Shown here: positions 50,930 to 62,104 of the stretch, piece after piece
Position numbering within the stretch: the stretch's first letter is position 1
Layout: each line of letters begins with the position of its first letter
Assembly: GCF_000764305.2 (NCBI RefSeq)
Contig: NW_025932429.1
Span: forward strand, 21,302-85,301
DNA length: 64,000 bases
From: Hyalella azteca
Taxonomy: Eukaryota; Arthropoda; Malacostraca; Amphipoda; Hyalellidae
Direction: 5' to 3'
Position numbers and translations under genes: made by a program
The notes under the pieces: generated by a model
Seen by the model: only the letters and a program-made list of their open reading frames with translations
Database searches by the model: none
What the model was told of the DNA's origin: nothing

Positions 50930-51625
50930 ATCAAGGGCGGACGCTAGTCCCAGGGCAGGTCCCACGCTACTAGCTGACTCCAGAGGTCGTACGACAGGCG
51001 TGGGATGGCAGGACGGCACACGTCGGATGGCAGGACGGCACTCGTCGGATGGCACACGTCGGATGGCAGGACGGCACACGTCGGATGACAAGACGGCACA
51101 CGTCGGATGACAAGACGGCACACGTCGGATGGCAGGATGGCACACGTCGGATGACAAGACGGCACACGTCGGAGGACAAAACGTCGGATGACAGACATCG
51201 AGCAAAGTGCTGCCAAGTCCAATACTCGAAGGCGTATGGTTAAACTTCAACAGGGATATTCCTGAATTATCAAACATACGTGAACAGGTTGCAATCTTTT
51301 AGGCTGTAAATTAAAGGAGACCACAAGAACTGTCACGACCAGACCCATGATCAAATCGTAACGTGCTGCTCACATCAAAGAACTATTTGTATGCAAATTA
51401 ACTCTAGTTTAAATTTTACTAATATTTCACTTAAATTTCACATTAAATTCCACACTAAATTTCAAATATATTCACTTAAACTAAGGCCTCTAAATCTAAG
51501 AAAGCGGCCGGAACCGTGACCGGCTAGACCGACTTCAACAACACAAGTGAAGACTTTTTTTTAAGGCGCGACCGGCAGAAGTCGGCTACACCGCTGCATA
51601 TGGTCACGTCACATGCACCTGGGTT
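50930..51625 (-). repeat. Composite repeat, copy C
   Basis: Left flank GTCCCAGGGCAGGTCCCACG (50948) matches copy A, then a 22-bp minisatellite, then 275 unrelated bases, then the AAACTAAGG module (51477) with ACCGGCAGAAGTCGGC (51569) and GGTCACGTC. The coding-like body seen in A and B is absent. Its minisatellite lies in the same position relative to the flank as in copy A. Confidence 0.75.
50991..51200. repeat. 22-bp minisatellite in copy C, about nine units
   Basis: The unit is ACGTCGGATGGCAGGACGGC followed by AC, related to the copy A unit (ACGTCGGATGACAGGACGAC followed by AG). Two sub-variants (GGCAGG and GACAAG) alternate, and one unit is shortened around 51045. Open frames in it on both strands are by-products of the repeat. 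Confidence 0.9.
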
Positions 51626-53558
51626 GCATCGTTTCGAAACAGTATAACAGTGATGAAAAAGTTTAACGGTAAGAATTAATATATGAATTATGACAGAACA
51701 GTAGAGGAATTAAACAGATCACACACCTACGTGCTGAATTGCTGGTTCATTAATGTTTTTCAATCAATGCATTAAAAGTTAAATGACCATTTCGGCAATC
51801 AAAATTCGCTAGCTTTTCGTTTTACTAAAAGTTCATAGAAGCTTAGCGTTCGATTTTATTTTCTTTCATTTCACCAGTGCTGACGCGTTGAACTCGTCTT
51901 TGTCCGCTCTACTGAGAGAGATCACCAAAAATTCGTACCTTTCTCAATTATTATTCATTGCATGATAGTCAATTTTCTCGAAGTCGCAGAATGCAATCTA
52001 GAAACATAGTGAATCGACATGCATTTTTCCAACCTTTATACCGCGACATTTGTGGATTACGTTCTCGGCGTATTGTTGGACAGAAAGTCGTGAAGTTTTT
52101 ATAAGTATTCTGCTATGAACAACGGAATCCTATGGGGTATTTAATTAATTCATGGATCTCGACGTTATAAATAAATATGTAACCATTAAATTTAGAATGT
52201 CCAATTTCGCTGTTGAAAGCAACAAAATAATGCATACAAATAAATAATTCCAGCGTCAGCTAATTAGCGATGCATGTCAACCTCAATTACTTTTCTGTTT
52301 TTCTAAAAATCATTCTGATAAATTACTCCGGAGCCGTGATGTTTTGCTTTTAAATTTATTTTGAATAATGACTCCTGAGTTATCACCTGTTAAAGCGTGA
52401 GGAAAAATTCGTTCTAAGCACATCAACGCTATTACACTAGTCTTGCATTCGAGCCTAGACTACTTCAAAGAACTTTTATTATTTGAAAAATTACAGGAAT
52501 TCATACTATGGTATACAAAAAAGATACGAACATTACTTGTAAATCTTGAGAGAACAGGTGTCGTGCGTATAGTGGCAGGTTCTGGTGCCATGTGGTGAAA
52601 CCTACAATCATTAAAATACTTGATTGCACATCAATCCCCTAGGGATATCATTACAGACTTTCTGCGTAAAATAGGATACGTAGCACATGTTCACGTGACA
52701 CACAGGTAATTAACAGTCTTCGTTCGAACAGCTACGTTCCACAACACGTGACGATGTCTTCCTCATCAAGTCCGCGTTCTTACTGCTCGTTCCTAATCCG
52801 CAATCACTATTCTCGATTCCAACTTTCTCTAAAACATTCTTACAATACTAATTCTAATTAATTACAAATTTACAATACCTATATATTTACTTGAAGCCTT
52901 ATATTCTAACAGTAAAATGCAATTTAAAAATTTTAAATTTTCAGTAAAATGCAACAAGCCCTCTACACCGGAATAAAAATGCGACCGCGGGTAATAACGG
53001 GAGTGCGTTGCTCCCAGCGGACGGACATTGTCTGCTTGCCGTGCAGTCTGTCGCCTTCCTGTGATCTCTGAAAACGTTTCTTGTGCGTCTTTTGAACGCG
53101 TAGCATAGTGAGGATAATACTCGAGTCACTTCGAGGAATGATTCTGGCTCCTCAAATATTTAAAATTTGAAATGGTTAAAGATATACTAGGTTGTTTTTG
53201 CGCCACGACTCCATTTAAGTAATGAAAAATGTAATGATCTGTCAACATTTATACTTTTTCGCACATGAATAGCTTTACATTTTATTGGAAGTCAATTTCA
53301 GGTTTTAATGACTGTTTATGTCCGAGTTTCATGCTATTTATAAACAATTTTCAATTTAACAAAATTGGAAGAAAACAAGAGACAAAACAAAAGCCCCTGA
53401 CGCGTTAATCCGATAATATTTACAAAGGATCGCCATATAAGATCGATATGGAGAATGCGGATACCAAGGGAACGTGTTAATGTACCTTCCATCACAATTA
53501 TATTAATCAAGTCTAATAATGATTCTTTCGATTTGATCTGTTTCTTTTCTTGACGCAG

Positions 53559-54194
53559 ATGGCTCTTGGTCAGGTACTATACCCTGAATTATTGGTCTAC
53601 CAGATCCAGGCCTTCCAGTACTCGCCAGAACCTCATCAGGCTCTCATCGTGTCTGCTGATGGGGTGGATACTCCTTGCAGTCCAGTTTCCCAGCACCATA
53701 TCATCCCCAAATCAGCCTATCCCTCTTCTCCTTCCCCATCCCACTCACTGCACACGTCCTCCCCATCTCCATCAAGTGGGCACTGTTCCATCTCCCCGCA
53801 GAATTCCTGCTCAACAGTCCCCACTGTGGCGTTCAGATCTCCATCACACATTATTTATACGGCCGCTGCCTACCCTGACTCCCGACGCATCAATCCCAAA
53901 GAGTATTACGATTCACTGCCGTATCCTCCGACTGCGTATCACGTTCCCATCTCCATACCACTGAGTCAGGCTGGCCCGCTGATGTATACGATACCTGGAC
54001 GCTCGAGCATCAGCAGTGATCAGTCACCTGGTGATTCGTTGCAGTACAGCGACACAGAGTTGTCCGATAGCTCTTCACTAAGATCAAGAATTCGTCACTC
54101 AAGCATGCCTTCTGGCGCGTCCGCAGCCAGTTGTCTTCGATCTGACCGTAAGCCCTGGGAACTCTGTTTGCGTCACGAACGCCAGTCCTGTTAG
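53559..54194 (+). CDS. Probable terminal exon: cytoplasmic tail of the sidestep-like receptor
   Basis: An open frame of 211 codons runs from a strong acceptor (TTTCTTTTCTTGACGCAG, ending at 53558) to TAG at 54192. It is Ser/Pro-rich (PSSPSPSHSLHTSSPSPSSG) and has several tyrosine motifs (NPKEYYDSLPYPP, YHVP, YTIP) and an acidic-serine patch (DTELSDSSSLRS), which fits a signalling-type cytoplasmic tail with no folded domain. Phase 0 at its start agrees with the donor at 49220, and an AATAAA follows the stop by 23 bases. The link to the membrane exon is inferred from phase, order, strand and composition. I have no family match for the tail itself. An alternative acceptor lies 15 bases in (GGTCAG, 53573). 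It could instead belong to an unrelated gene. Confidence 0.6.
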   Translation: MALGQVLYPELLVYQIQAFQYSPEPHQALIVSADGVDTPCSPVSQHHIIPKSAYPSSPSPSHSLHTSSPSPSSGHCSISPQNSCSTVPTVAFRSPSHIIYTAAAYPDSRRINPKEYYDSLPYPPTAYHVPISIPLSQAGPLMYTIPGRSSISSDQSPGDSLQYSDTELSDSSSLRSRIRHSSMPSGASAASCLRSDRKPWELCLRHERQSC

Positions 54195-54216
54195 TCTCGG
54201 TGGTGTAAGCAATGGC

Positions 54217-54222
54217 AATAAA
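54217..54222 (+). promoter_or_regulatory. Polyadenylation signal AATAAA
   Basis: Canonical hexamer 23 bases after the stop of the tail exon, implying a very short 3' UTR. Further AT-rich sequence follows, so other sites may be used. Confidence 0.5.
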
Positions 54223-57200
54223 AGAACAGTTTTCAACCGTGTGTGCTTCTGAGTACGGATATAAAGTGTAATCAGATGAACATGGAGACAAATCATCATT
54301 AGCTAGACCGGCCACCACTAAAAAATCTGTTATTATCGCATTACCATTATTAGAAAATCAGATGGAAAGTTTTACAATTTAAAAAAATCCTTCCCGAGTG
54401 TGCAGAGACGTATTTTTAGTTTTTCTTCAGTGGATTGAAAAACAGGGTGAATAAAACTACCATCACAGTGAATTATCATTACTATTCGCTTCTATTCAAG
54501 TTAGTATTTATTACAATATATATAAAGCTGTTATTATTTTGCAGCATTTAGTATACCTTTTGTCTCATTGCTGCCTGTTCTGATGATAATAATGTGAGGG
54601 ATGTTTGAAATTGACTTGATGTATTTGCCATCAGTCGTCAACATATCACCACAGAGTCTTATTAGCATAGCCTTTATCAGTTGTCTCTTCTGAATCACGA
54701 ATCATGTTATAACGACTTTTCTGTCGTAAGGAATAGGGGTCAAATCATAAAACACATATCAGTCATGGTCTTATTAGTCACGATAATCATGAATAACGAA
54801 AGACAAGTGCTGCTGGATGTATTCATCCCTCGCTTATTGCGATGTTCTGTTCATCTGGCGTATATTGAGATTTATTTTCGTTTGCCTAGCAACAAATAAT
54901 TTATGTGCATGAAACTTCGTTAATTGCGAAAATTGTTCGTTTTAAAAAGCATACCATTAAATATACGAGAAACGACGCTATATATATGATCTCGAAACTG
55001 TTGTGTTTATCATGCAGGACTACTGGAGTCAACACGGTTCCTATTTTGAAAATACTACTAGTCATTGTTTGTTGAATTGTATGAATCTATTTTGCAGATT
55101 CTGTTCGGAATTTTGTTTTCATTTCGCTGAAACAAGCAGTTAGTGAAAATTATTTCTGAAACAAATAGCGCCACTTCTTCGCTATCATAATATTACAAAG
55201 AAATGAAATCAAGAATAATAATATAAATTTTCAACATAAAAATAAAACAATTCTAGTACAGTTTAGCTGTATGATTTAGTTTCAGGAGTTTGGCTCATTC
55301 ATTTTGTGATAAAAAATATTTTCTCCTCACATCAGTTCTTCAAATCTTCCGAGGAATGACTCAAACCAAACGTGAGCGCTGATCTTCATAAAAAAGTTAC
55401 TGATAAGTTTCAGTTGATAGAGACTTAATCTAATTCTTAATTCACTTCATGGGCAATCTTATTTATCAACGCATATGTTAATTCTCGAGTCCAACAGCGC
55501 CAAGTCAGTTCACTAACATTATTTCATAGTTGGATATTCATAGTTTCATTAACTTTATTTACCTCATGACTTCACTACGACGTGCTATTATTAACATTAC
55601 CATTTGTGTGGATGTTAATTTGTACCTCGAACTTCTGTTACTTGCAGTGGAGCTCATATTAAAAATCTATGGTAAAATCAAGGTTCTCCGTATATGAACG
55701 CATAATATGGAGTACAATAAAACCATCCAACTTCCAAGTTAATTTATAATTCAAAAAATTTTAACGAAAAGTAACTTGATAAAAGTGTGCTCAAAGTTGT
55801 TGGTGAAAAGCTGCTCCCAACGTCGCAAAATATTTCCATTGCTTCCATTGTCATTCCATCAATAAAAATGTGCATGCCGTTGGTTTCATCTGCCGCCAGA
55901 ATTTCTCCCCTCGCATAATGAATTTCTGCGCATTTCAATAAATATTCAAATATAATTACATCGCCATGCATTACCTCTCTTCAGCTAATACAAATTGAGT
56001 GATATTATTTGTTTATTCCTGTTGGACGTTTTCATTTACCTTCATTCTAAGCTTTATTCGACTTTCATCTCTCACATGAATGCCACGATTCTGCTAAATA
56101 TACATTGCACTACTTCTCATTTATTATGAATTATGCCATAGAACATTCGCCCGGCATTGTTCGTCGTTAATTTCTCGTGTTTTCATGATGGTGAGTAAGG
56201 AATCGTATAAATGTAAGGAATCGTTACTCATATATAAGATATGGTTGTAATAAAATGTCTTTGCTCCCTTATCCTTTTTTTATAATCATATAGTGTAGCT
56301 GAAGTACTTTTTCTTCTGCATCCGAGAAATATTTGAGCGCATGTAATGCTCAGCAGAAGCTGATTACTTATCCTGTTCTTGAGACATTCGAATATGTTCG
56401 CATTTTTGCGACGATTCCCAAGCTGGCTGGTATTTCTGTCTAAATTAAAGACTTATAATAACAATAATAGATTTCAGATCCCCTGCTCTCCGGAAAAAAC
56501 ACAGCCTTAATTACAGTAGAATTGAAAATTTCATTTGCCTATATAGCGTAAAGATGACTTGGATCAAATATAAGCTACGTTTTAGAAATTTGAATCACTA
56601 AGTTGACCGATAAACTTTATCTGAACTAAATCACGTCTCCTGTAGGGTCGGGCCCAGCTTGTACTTTTCTTTGTTTGTTATTAATAAAATAACTTGAACA
56701 GAATCGGACCTTGAGTTCAGAATCGGAGCCCATATTCTAATATAAAGTAACTTCTATGAATATTAATCTGCAGACTAATAGTCATAACGGCGCACTAGCA
56801 CCAATAGTTTTTGTTAGCTGGAACTCACTTTATTTATATGACGAACATAGCCTGCAGAACAGTCGAAATAAGTAACCATACATTTATTTTATATTATTGT
56901 CATAACAAATTTGGGAATGGGAGTGTGCTTTAGCCTCTGCGGCATATTCGCCACAGTTGGGTTAGAGTTATTCCGGGTCTGCTTGGCCACTCGATCGTAA
57001 TCAGCGACTAGTTAGAATCGTCTCGCCGACTTTATAGTCTCTTGAGAGTGTGGCAAGTGTTGCCTTGGTCAAGCCTACCGCGCCTGCAAGCTGCCCAGAG
57101 ACTGTATTTTAAACATCGAGCGCAAGGCAGTGGGCAGGAAAAGCCTTACGGACTTTCATAGGCGAGTTTGTCAGCACCTGCAAAACTATATACACGAATC

Positions 57201-57440
57201 CAGTCTGTGCCCGTTCGCATGCGTGCATGCGTACGTGTTTGTTTTGAATGGTCGTTTCGTCAGCATTATTTCTCGATTGCTCAAATTTGCGATTTGAACA
57301 ATCACACAAATTTCAAAGTTGCATCTCTTTCTGTTTAATGCTCTAATTATAATATAAGCGAATCAAGTATATGTACAGTTCGAATTTAATGGTGATTCAA
57401 TGGGATTAGGATGGCGGCGTGTGGAAACTGTTTTCATTGT
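54223..57440. other. AT-rich intergenic stretch
   Basis: No gene, tRNA or transposon protein that I recognise, on either strand. Confidence 0.55.
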
Positions 57441-57443
57441 CAG

Positions 57444-58395
57444 GGGCCGGATTATCAAAGCATCGCTACGTACAACTAGTCACTCACGTAATGAGTGAGT
57501 GCTGATGTAATGACGTAACTCTAGCGGTGTTATTATCAAAACATTTGCGCGGGAAGCTACGTACAAGAAGCCGTACGAAACTGTACGCCTGCTTGGAGGT
57601 GTCGTAAGCGGAAATACGTGCAAATTTGAGAGTTGAAGCAATATGAAACTATTAATTTACTAGCAACAAGTTGAATTGTAATAGAATTTTTTCAATAATT
57701 CGACTTCGGTATAGTGTGGGATCCTGCTAAACGGTGCTTTTAGGAGAAAAATTCCAATTGAGTTCATACCAGAAGCTAATTTGTTTTCCTCTTGTGTTTT
57801 AATTTACAAGCAAATGTTGGTATTCATGTCAAAAGTTTTACAACCATTCACTAAAATAATATCTTCTGGCTTTTTAATTTTACATATATCATATGGAGTT
57901 TGACAAGCCAACACTTTTTTAGCTCCGTACACATATTTCTTTCTGACAGTGGTAACTCCAACTCATAAAATTTTCTAAATTCCAGGTCTCTCTAAAAAGT
58001 CTTCTAATTTTGAATGGGAATAGTGCACTTTTTTGCCATTATTGCAAAAAATTTCTATAAATGATCACTACAAGTGCATTGCTATTTGGATAACGTCTCA
58101 CTCATTTCTCCATATGCACCCTAGTCAGTCTACGCTGATGCCGCTGACACGACACAACCTCCTTTCATCCACGCGCACTGCGCACTGAATCGACAGGTCC
58201 CAGGACTCACAGGAGCTAGGAACAACAAATTCAAAGCCTCTGATTGGTCAGTTAGCCAGATGGTTTTCATAATAGCTTCACAGATGAGTCTTGCGTACGA
58301 AAGTTGTGATAATGCCAAAAGTAGGGTGTATTTGCGCAACACGTACCTTTTTGTACATACGTGTAAAAAGATACGAAGTTTTGATAATCCGGTTC
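57444..58395. mobile_element. ~950-bp inverted-repeat transposon, copy 1
   Basis: The left end GGGCCGGATTATCAAAGCAT matches the inverse of the right end (TTTTGATAATCCGGTTC), with further ACGTAC/ACGTAAG-type subterminal motifs on both sides. The 3-bp target duplication is CAG on each side (57441-57443 and 58396-58398). The interior is about 80 percent identical to copy 2 and keeps a broken reading frame on the minus strand (IFCNNGKK; YVYGAKKVLACQTP; EDIILVN). No transposase catalytic core is evident, so this is non-autonomous. Confidence 0.85.
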
Positions 58396-58431
58396 CAGGT
58401 ACCTAGTGTTGGGTAGGACAGGTTACGATGT

Positions 58432-58492
58432 AAGTATAGTGTAGTATAGTAGTATAGTATAGTTAACGCCTATAGTATAGGCGTTGAAGAAT
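58432..58492. repeat. Short AGTATAGT-type simple repeat
   Basis: Irregular GTATAGTATAGT units ending in the small palindrome CCTATAGTATAGG. Confidence 0.85.
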
Positions 58493-58585
58493 AGGTCCGT
58501 CGCCGGTTCATGTACTTTTCTTGAATAGTTCACAGATCTAAAAGACTTTTGAAGAAATCAGTTCAACGGACGGACGGAGGTTTAA

Positions 58586-58780
58586 GGGGACCGACCTGGC
58601 TAAAATTTGAAAATTTTGAGTTTTTCTGTTTCTTATCTCATCTTAAAGGTTGTTTTCTTGCGCATCGAACGATATAAGTATCGTCCCTGTGTTTTCTTTT
58701 TACATTTTACGTATGTATGTGAAGTTTCATGTCAATCGGATAATAACTGTAGAAGTTTTCAAAATGCCAGGTCGGTCCCC
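58586..58780. mobile_element. 195-bp MITE with TTAA target duplication
   Basis: The ends GGGGACCGACCTGGC and GCCAGGTCGGTCCCC are perfect 15-bp inverted repeats. TTAA stands on both sides (58582-58585 and 58781-58784). TTAA duplication is typical of piggyBac-type and Kolobok-type transposons; which one supplied the transposase cannot be told from this copy. The open frame across it on the plus strand is not a gene. Confidence 0.9.
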
Positions 58781-59350
58781 TTAAAATCGTTTCTAGACTT
58801 TCAGTTGTTCCGTAGGGTACTGATCATTCTAAGAAAATATCTTCTGGAATTCTCTCGCATATCACAATCTGGGATCCCATAGTGAAATAGTTTTTAAGGC
58901 TAGCGAAAATTCGCGATTATCTGCAGTTTTCTCGAGCAATAGAGATACAAGCAAAGCTTTCACGGCTGTGAAGAACCAGCTGATGCAGGAAATGGCTCAT
59001 CAATATATGAAAACTATTCCTTTAAATTATTTTAAAATATAGTAATATATAATAACTAGTATAATATATTTCTTTAAAATATACTATATCTTTAAGAAAC
59101 TGAAGAATAATTATTATCGTAAGCATAGTCATGGAAGGAAAATCGCATTGATTGTCCATTGTTGTCATCAGTGCGTATAAAAAATTCTTTAGCAGTAGTA
59201 GTGACGTCGTAGCGCGCTGCGATGAGGCTCTGAGAGTGGCGCGTCATTCTTCCACCGCACTGCACATGAGGTGAGAGTAGAATAATCTCTTAACAACTTC
59301 CCGCTGGTAATATATCGATTGCATTGCTGTACTGGGTATATACATATCTG

Positions 59351-60294
59351 GGGCCGGATTATCAAAATATCGCTATGTACACGTAGCGACTTACGTGTGG
59401 CGTAAGTGCTGATATGAAGAAGTAACTCTAGCGGTGGTATTATCAAAACATTTGCGCGGGAAGCTACGTACAAGAAGCCGTACGTAGCTCTACGCCTGCT
59501 CGGAGGTGTCTTAAGTGGAGTTACGTAGACGTTTTGAGTGTGCCGAAGCAATATAAAACTATTGATTTACTTGCAACACGGTGAATTGTGATAGAATTTT
59601 GTAATAATTCAACATAGGCATAATATGTGATCGTGCTAATCGGTGCTTTTTGAGAAAAAATTCAATTAATTTATGCCAGCTAATATCTTCTCCTTTTGTG
59701 CTATAATTTGCAAACAAATCTTGATATTCGTATCTAAGAGTTTTATTATCATTCACTAAAATAATATCTTCATGACTTTTCGATTCAAAACTAAGTGGAG
59801 TTTGACAAGCCAACCATTTTTCTAGCTACGTACACAAATTCCTTTCTTTCTCCGCTGATAGTTGAACTCCAACTCACAAAATGTTCTAAATTCTAGGTAG
59901 CTCTTTAAAAAGTCCTCAAATTTTGAATGGGAAAAATGTAATTTTTTGCCTTTATTGCAAAAAATTACAATCAAGGCGTTGTCATTGCTATTTAGACAAC
60001 GCCTCACTCATTTCTCCATATGCTCCCTAGTCAGTTAACGCAGATGACGCTGACACAATACAACCTCCTTTCATCCACGCCCACTGCGCACTGAGTCGAC
60101 AGGAGCTAGGAATGGCAAATTCGAAGCCTCTGATTGGCCAGTTAGTTGGATGGTTTCTATAATACCTTTCAGATGAGTCTTGCGTAAGACAGTTTTGTTA
60201 ATGCCAAATTTTGACTGACTTAGGCAATGCGTAACTTTTTGAACGTAAGTACGAAAAGTTACGTGTACTTAGCGAAGTTTCGTTAATCTCTGCC
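59351..60294. mobile_element. ~950-bp inverted-repeat transposon, copy 2
   Basis: The left end GGGCCGGATTATCAAAATAT, and a diverged right end TTCGTTAATCTCTGCC, are bounded by CTG on both sides (59348-59350 and 60295-60297). The order and content match copy 1, including TCTAGCGGTG, AAACATTTGCGCGGGAAGCT and CAAGAAGCCGTACG near the left end and ATTTCTCCATATGC near the right. Confidence 0.85.
59559..60007 (-). pseudogene. Unrecognised protein remnant in copy 2 of the ~950-bp element
   Basis: Two minus-strand segments, 60007-59822 (NALIVIFCNKGKKLHFSHSK, FEDFLKSYLEF) and 59813-59559 (LACQTPLSF, HEDIILVNDNKTL, DISWHKLIEFFLKKHRL), lie in adjoining frames with a break near 59817. Copy 1 carries the counterparts IFCNNGKK, LACQTP and EDIILVN with a break in the same area, so a common ancestor had a coding exon here. 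I cannot name the family. A DNA-binding or accessory protein of the parent transposon is one guess. Confidence 0.45.
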
Positions 60295-60297
60295 CTG

Positions 60298-61962
60298 TAT
60301 TTTAGTATGTCCTCTATGGCTGTAGATGCTTGAGGTTGCATAGAGTAAAATCAATTCATACAACAGAAAGCTCAATTATCAATTCAGACAACCGAGCGAT
60401 TCTGATATTTTTAAGTATGCTTTTTGTTTTCAGTGAGTCTCATAAACAAGCATCGAAAATTAATCACGTATAAATTCGATTGCCCCTCCCTTCCTCTCAC
60501 TGCGGAGGAAAGGATTTCCTATAATACTTAAGGTACGACAAGTTCTATTAAAAACATACATACGGTACGACAATTTCTATTAAAAATTGGGAGAATGGCC
60601 CCAGAACCATTGTTCTAGAGCCATTCATTGTTCAATGGCAAAGAAGAGCTTCAGTGCTGAGCATTTTCCCCGGATCAGCATTTGAGTTTATTTCCTCATT
60701 AGCAAATTAATATTTTAATCGTATGAGTCTTGTTGAGTTACCAAACAGCATTACGCAGCTATAACTAATTAGAACATTCGAGGATTGACGTCTAATGCTT
60801 AAAAATCTTGCAACACTGAGATTCATAAGGTTCAATGTCATTAGACATTATAAACTCGTACTTATTTACTGGGAAATTAATACAATTTCATTTAAAATGT
60901 ATCATTTAAATTTCAGCCGGAGTGCTATAATTCAGAATAAATTTAGCATTTCAATCAGAACACAAGGTTTCCAGAATCCGAACAAAAGGTTCTCAATATA
61001 GTATATTCCGAATTTAATGCGGATTCTATACGGACAAAAGTCATTGACGGAAGCTTCTGCCGTTACGAACAGCACTGTTACATTTCGGACTACAGCCGTA
61101 CAAATGCTGCATAATATCGATGAGGGAGAGTAGGTTCTTCGTTGTGTTCGAGTCTGTCCCAAAATATGAATATTCAGCGCTTATTCTGCGTAAATCGGGC
61201 TACAGAGAGCTGACCAGTGATCGACATGCAGGTTTAAGCCGAGAACCGCGAGTAACGCCCCATTATAAATTCGTCTGACTCAATACCTGAATCTATAACT
61301 TCATTTAATTTAATTACCATTATTTTTAATCAAACTGGGCATTAGTAATTGAAGTAAACTTCAAATTCATTCATAAAAAATGCATGAGATTTATATCGAA
61401 CTTTGTGTGAAAAACAAAATCGTTGTTTAGCTTTGCATAATAACATGAGTTGCTGCAATGCATTGGAGCGTCTTTGGGTGCCTGCACGGCTGTATTCTGT
61501 TGCTTCTTCCGGGAAAATTAACCCTATTTGTCAATGATACAACAAGAACTGCCGATTTTGGAGAAGGAAAACGATTAGTCGCTTGAATCAACTGCAGTGG
61601 TAATGCTTAAAATATTTTGATGAAAACTGCATACATGGCTGCATTACGTCACGTTCTACGACGCAGCAGTTTACTGTCCACTGTGCACTGAGAAGCGGTG
61701 TACGTACACGAAATAATATTGCGTGCAGCACCTGCAGCTGCAGTATGCAACGCTGGAAGCTCCAAGTAACTGAATTACGCGCGTAATGCATACAAATCAA
61801 TAGTTGCAGTGTACCGCGGTGTCAAAACTTTTTACAGACCTAGAAGCAACAGTGCACAAGTCCGGCAGTTACAGCACAGATATCATCGACAGAGCGCTGC
61901 AGAACCACATTAATTGTTTTCGTCGTTGATGACGACTGACCAATAGGCATGTAAATAATCAG
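60298..61962. other. AT-rich intergenic stretch
   Basis: A 31-bp-scale duplication around GGTACGACAAGTTCTATTAAAA (60531 and 60563) is the only repeat seen. No gene is supported. Confidence 0.5.
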
Positions 61963-62102
61963 GGGCCATACTTTTCAAAACTCGCTAAGTGAACATAAGT
62001 ACTTACGCTCTATATTCTTGTCTATGATTGGTGGATTTTGCTTGAAAGGCTGTCGATGATTGGCTGATGAACTTACAATCTCCGTTTTTGAAAGTATAGG
62101 CC
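61963..62102. mobile_element. MITE with GGGCC ends, second copy, 140 bp
   Basis: GGGCCATACTTTTCAAAACT at the left and TTTTTGAAAGTATAGGCC at the right, with the same interior as the copy at 36736 (CTCGCTAAGTGAACATAAGT, GGTGGATTTTGCTTGAAAGG). Flanked by CAG (61960-61962) and CGG (62103-62105), consistent with a CAG duplication with one change. Confidence 0.85.
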
Positions 62103-62104
62103 CG

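Larger units (their letters stand above)
49220..53558 (+). other. Probable phase-0 intron of the sidestep-like gene
   Basis: It begins GTAAAG after ...CGAAAA and ends in TTTCTTTTCTTGACGCAG before 53559. Joining the exons keeps both reading frames. It contains composite repeat copy C (50.9-51.6 kb) and otherwise AT-rich sequence with no exon that I recognise. The possibility of additional small exons inside cannot be excluded. Confidence 0.5.

Noticed and set aside
50861..51277. Overlapping open frames on both strands around the second 22-bp array
   Set aside because: Same cause: stop-free repeat units, not a protein gene.
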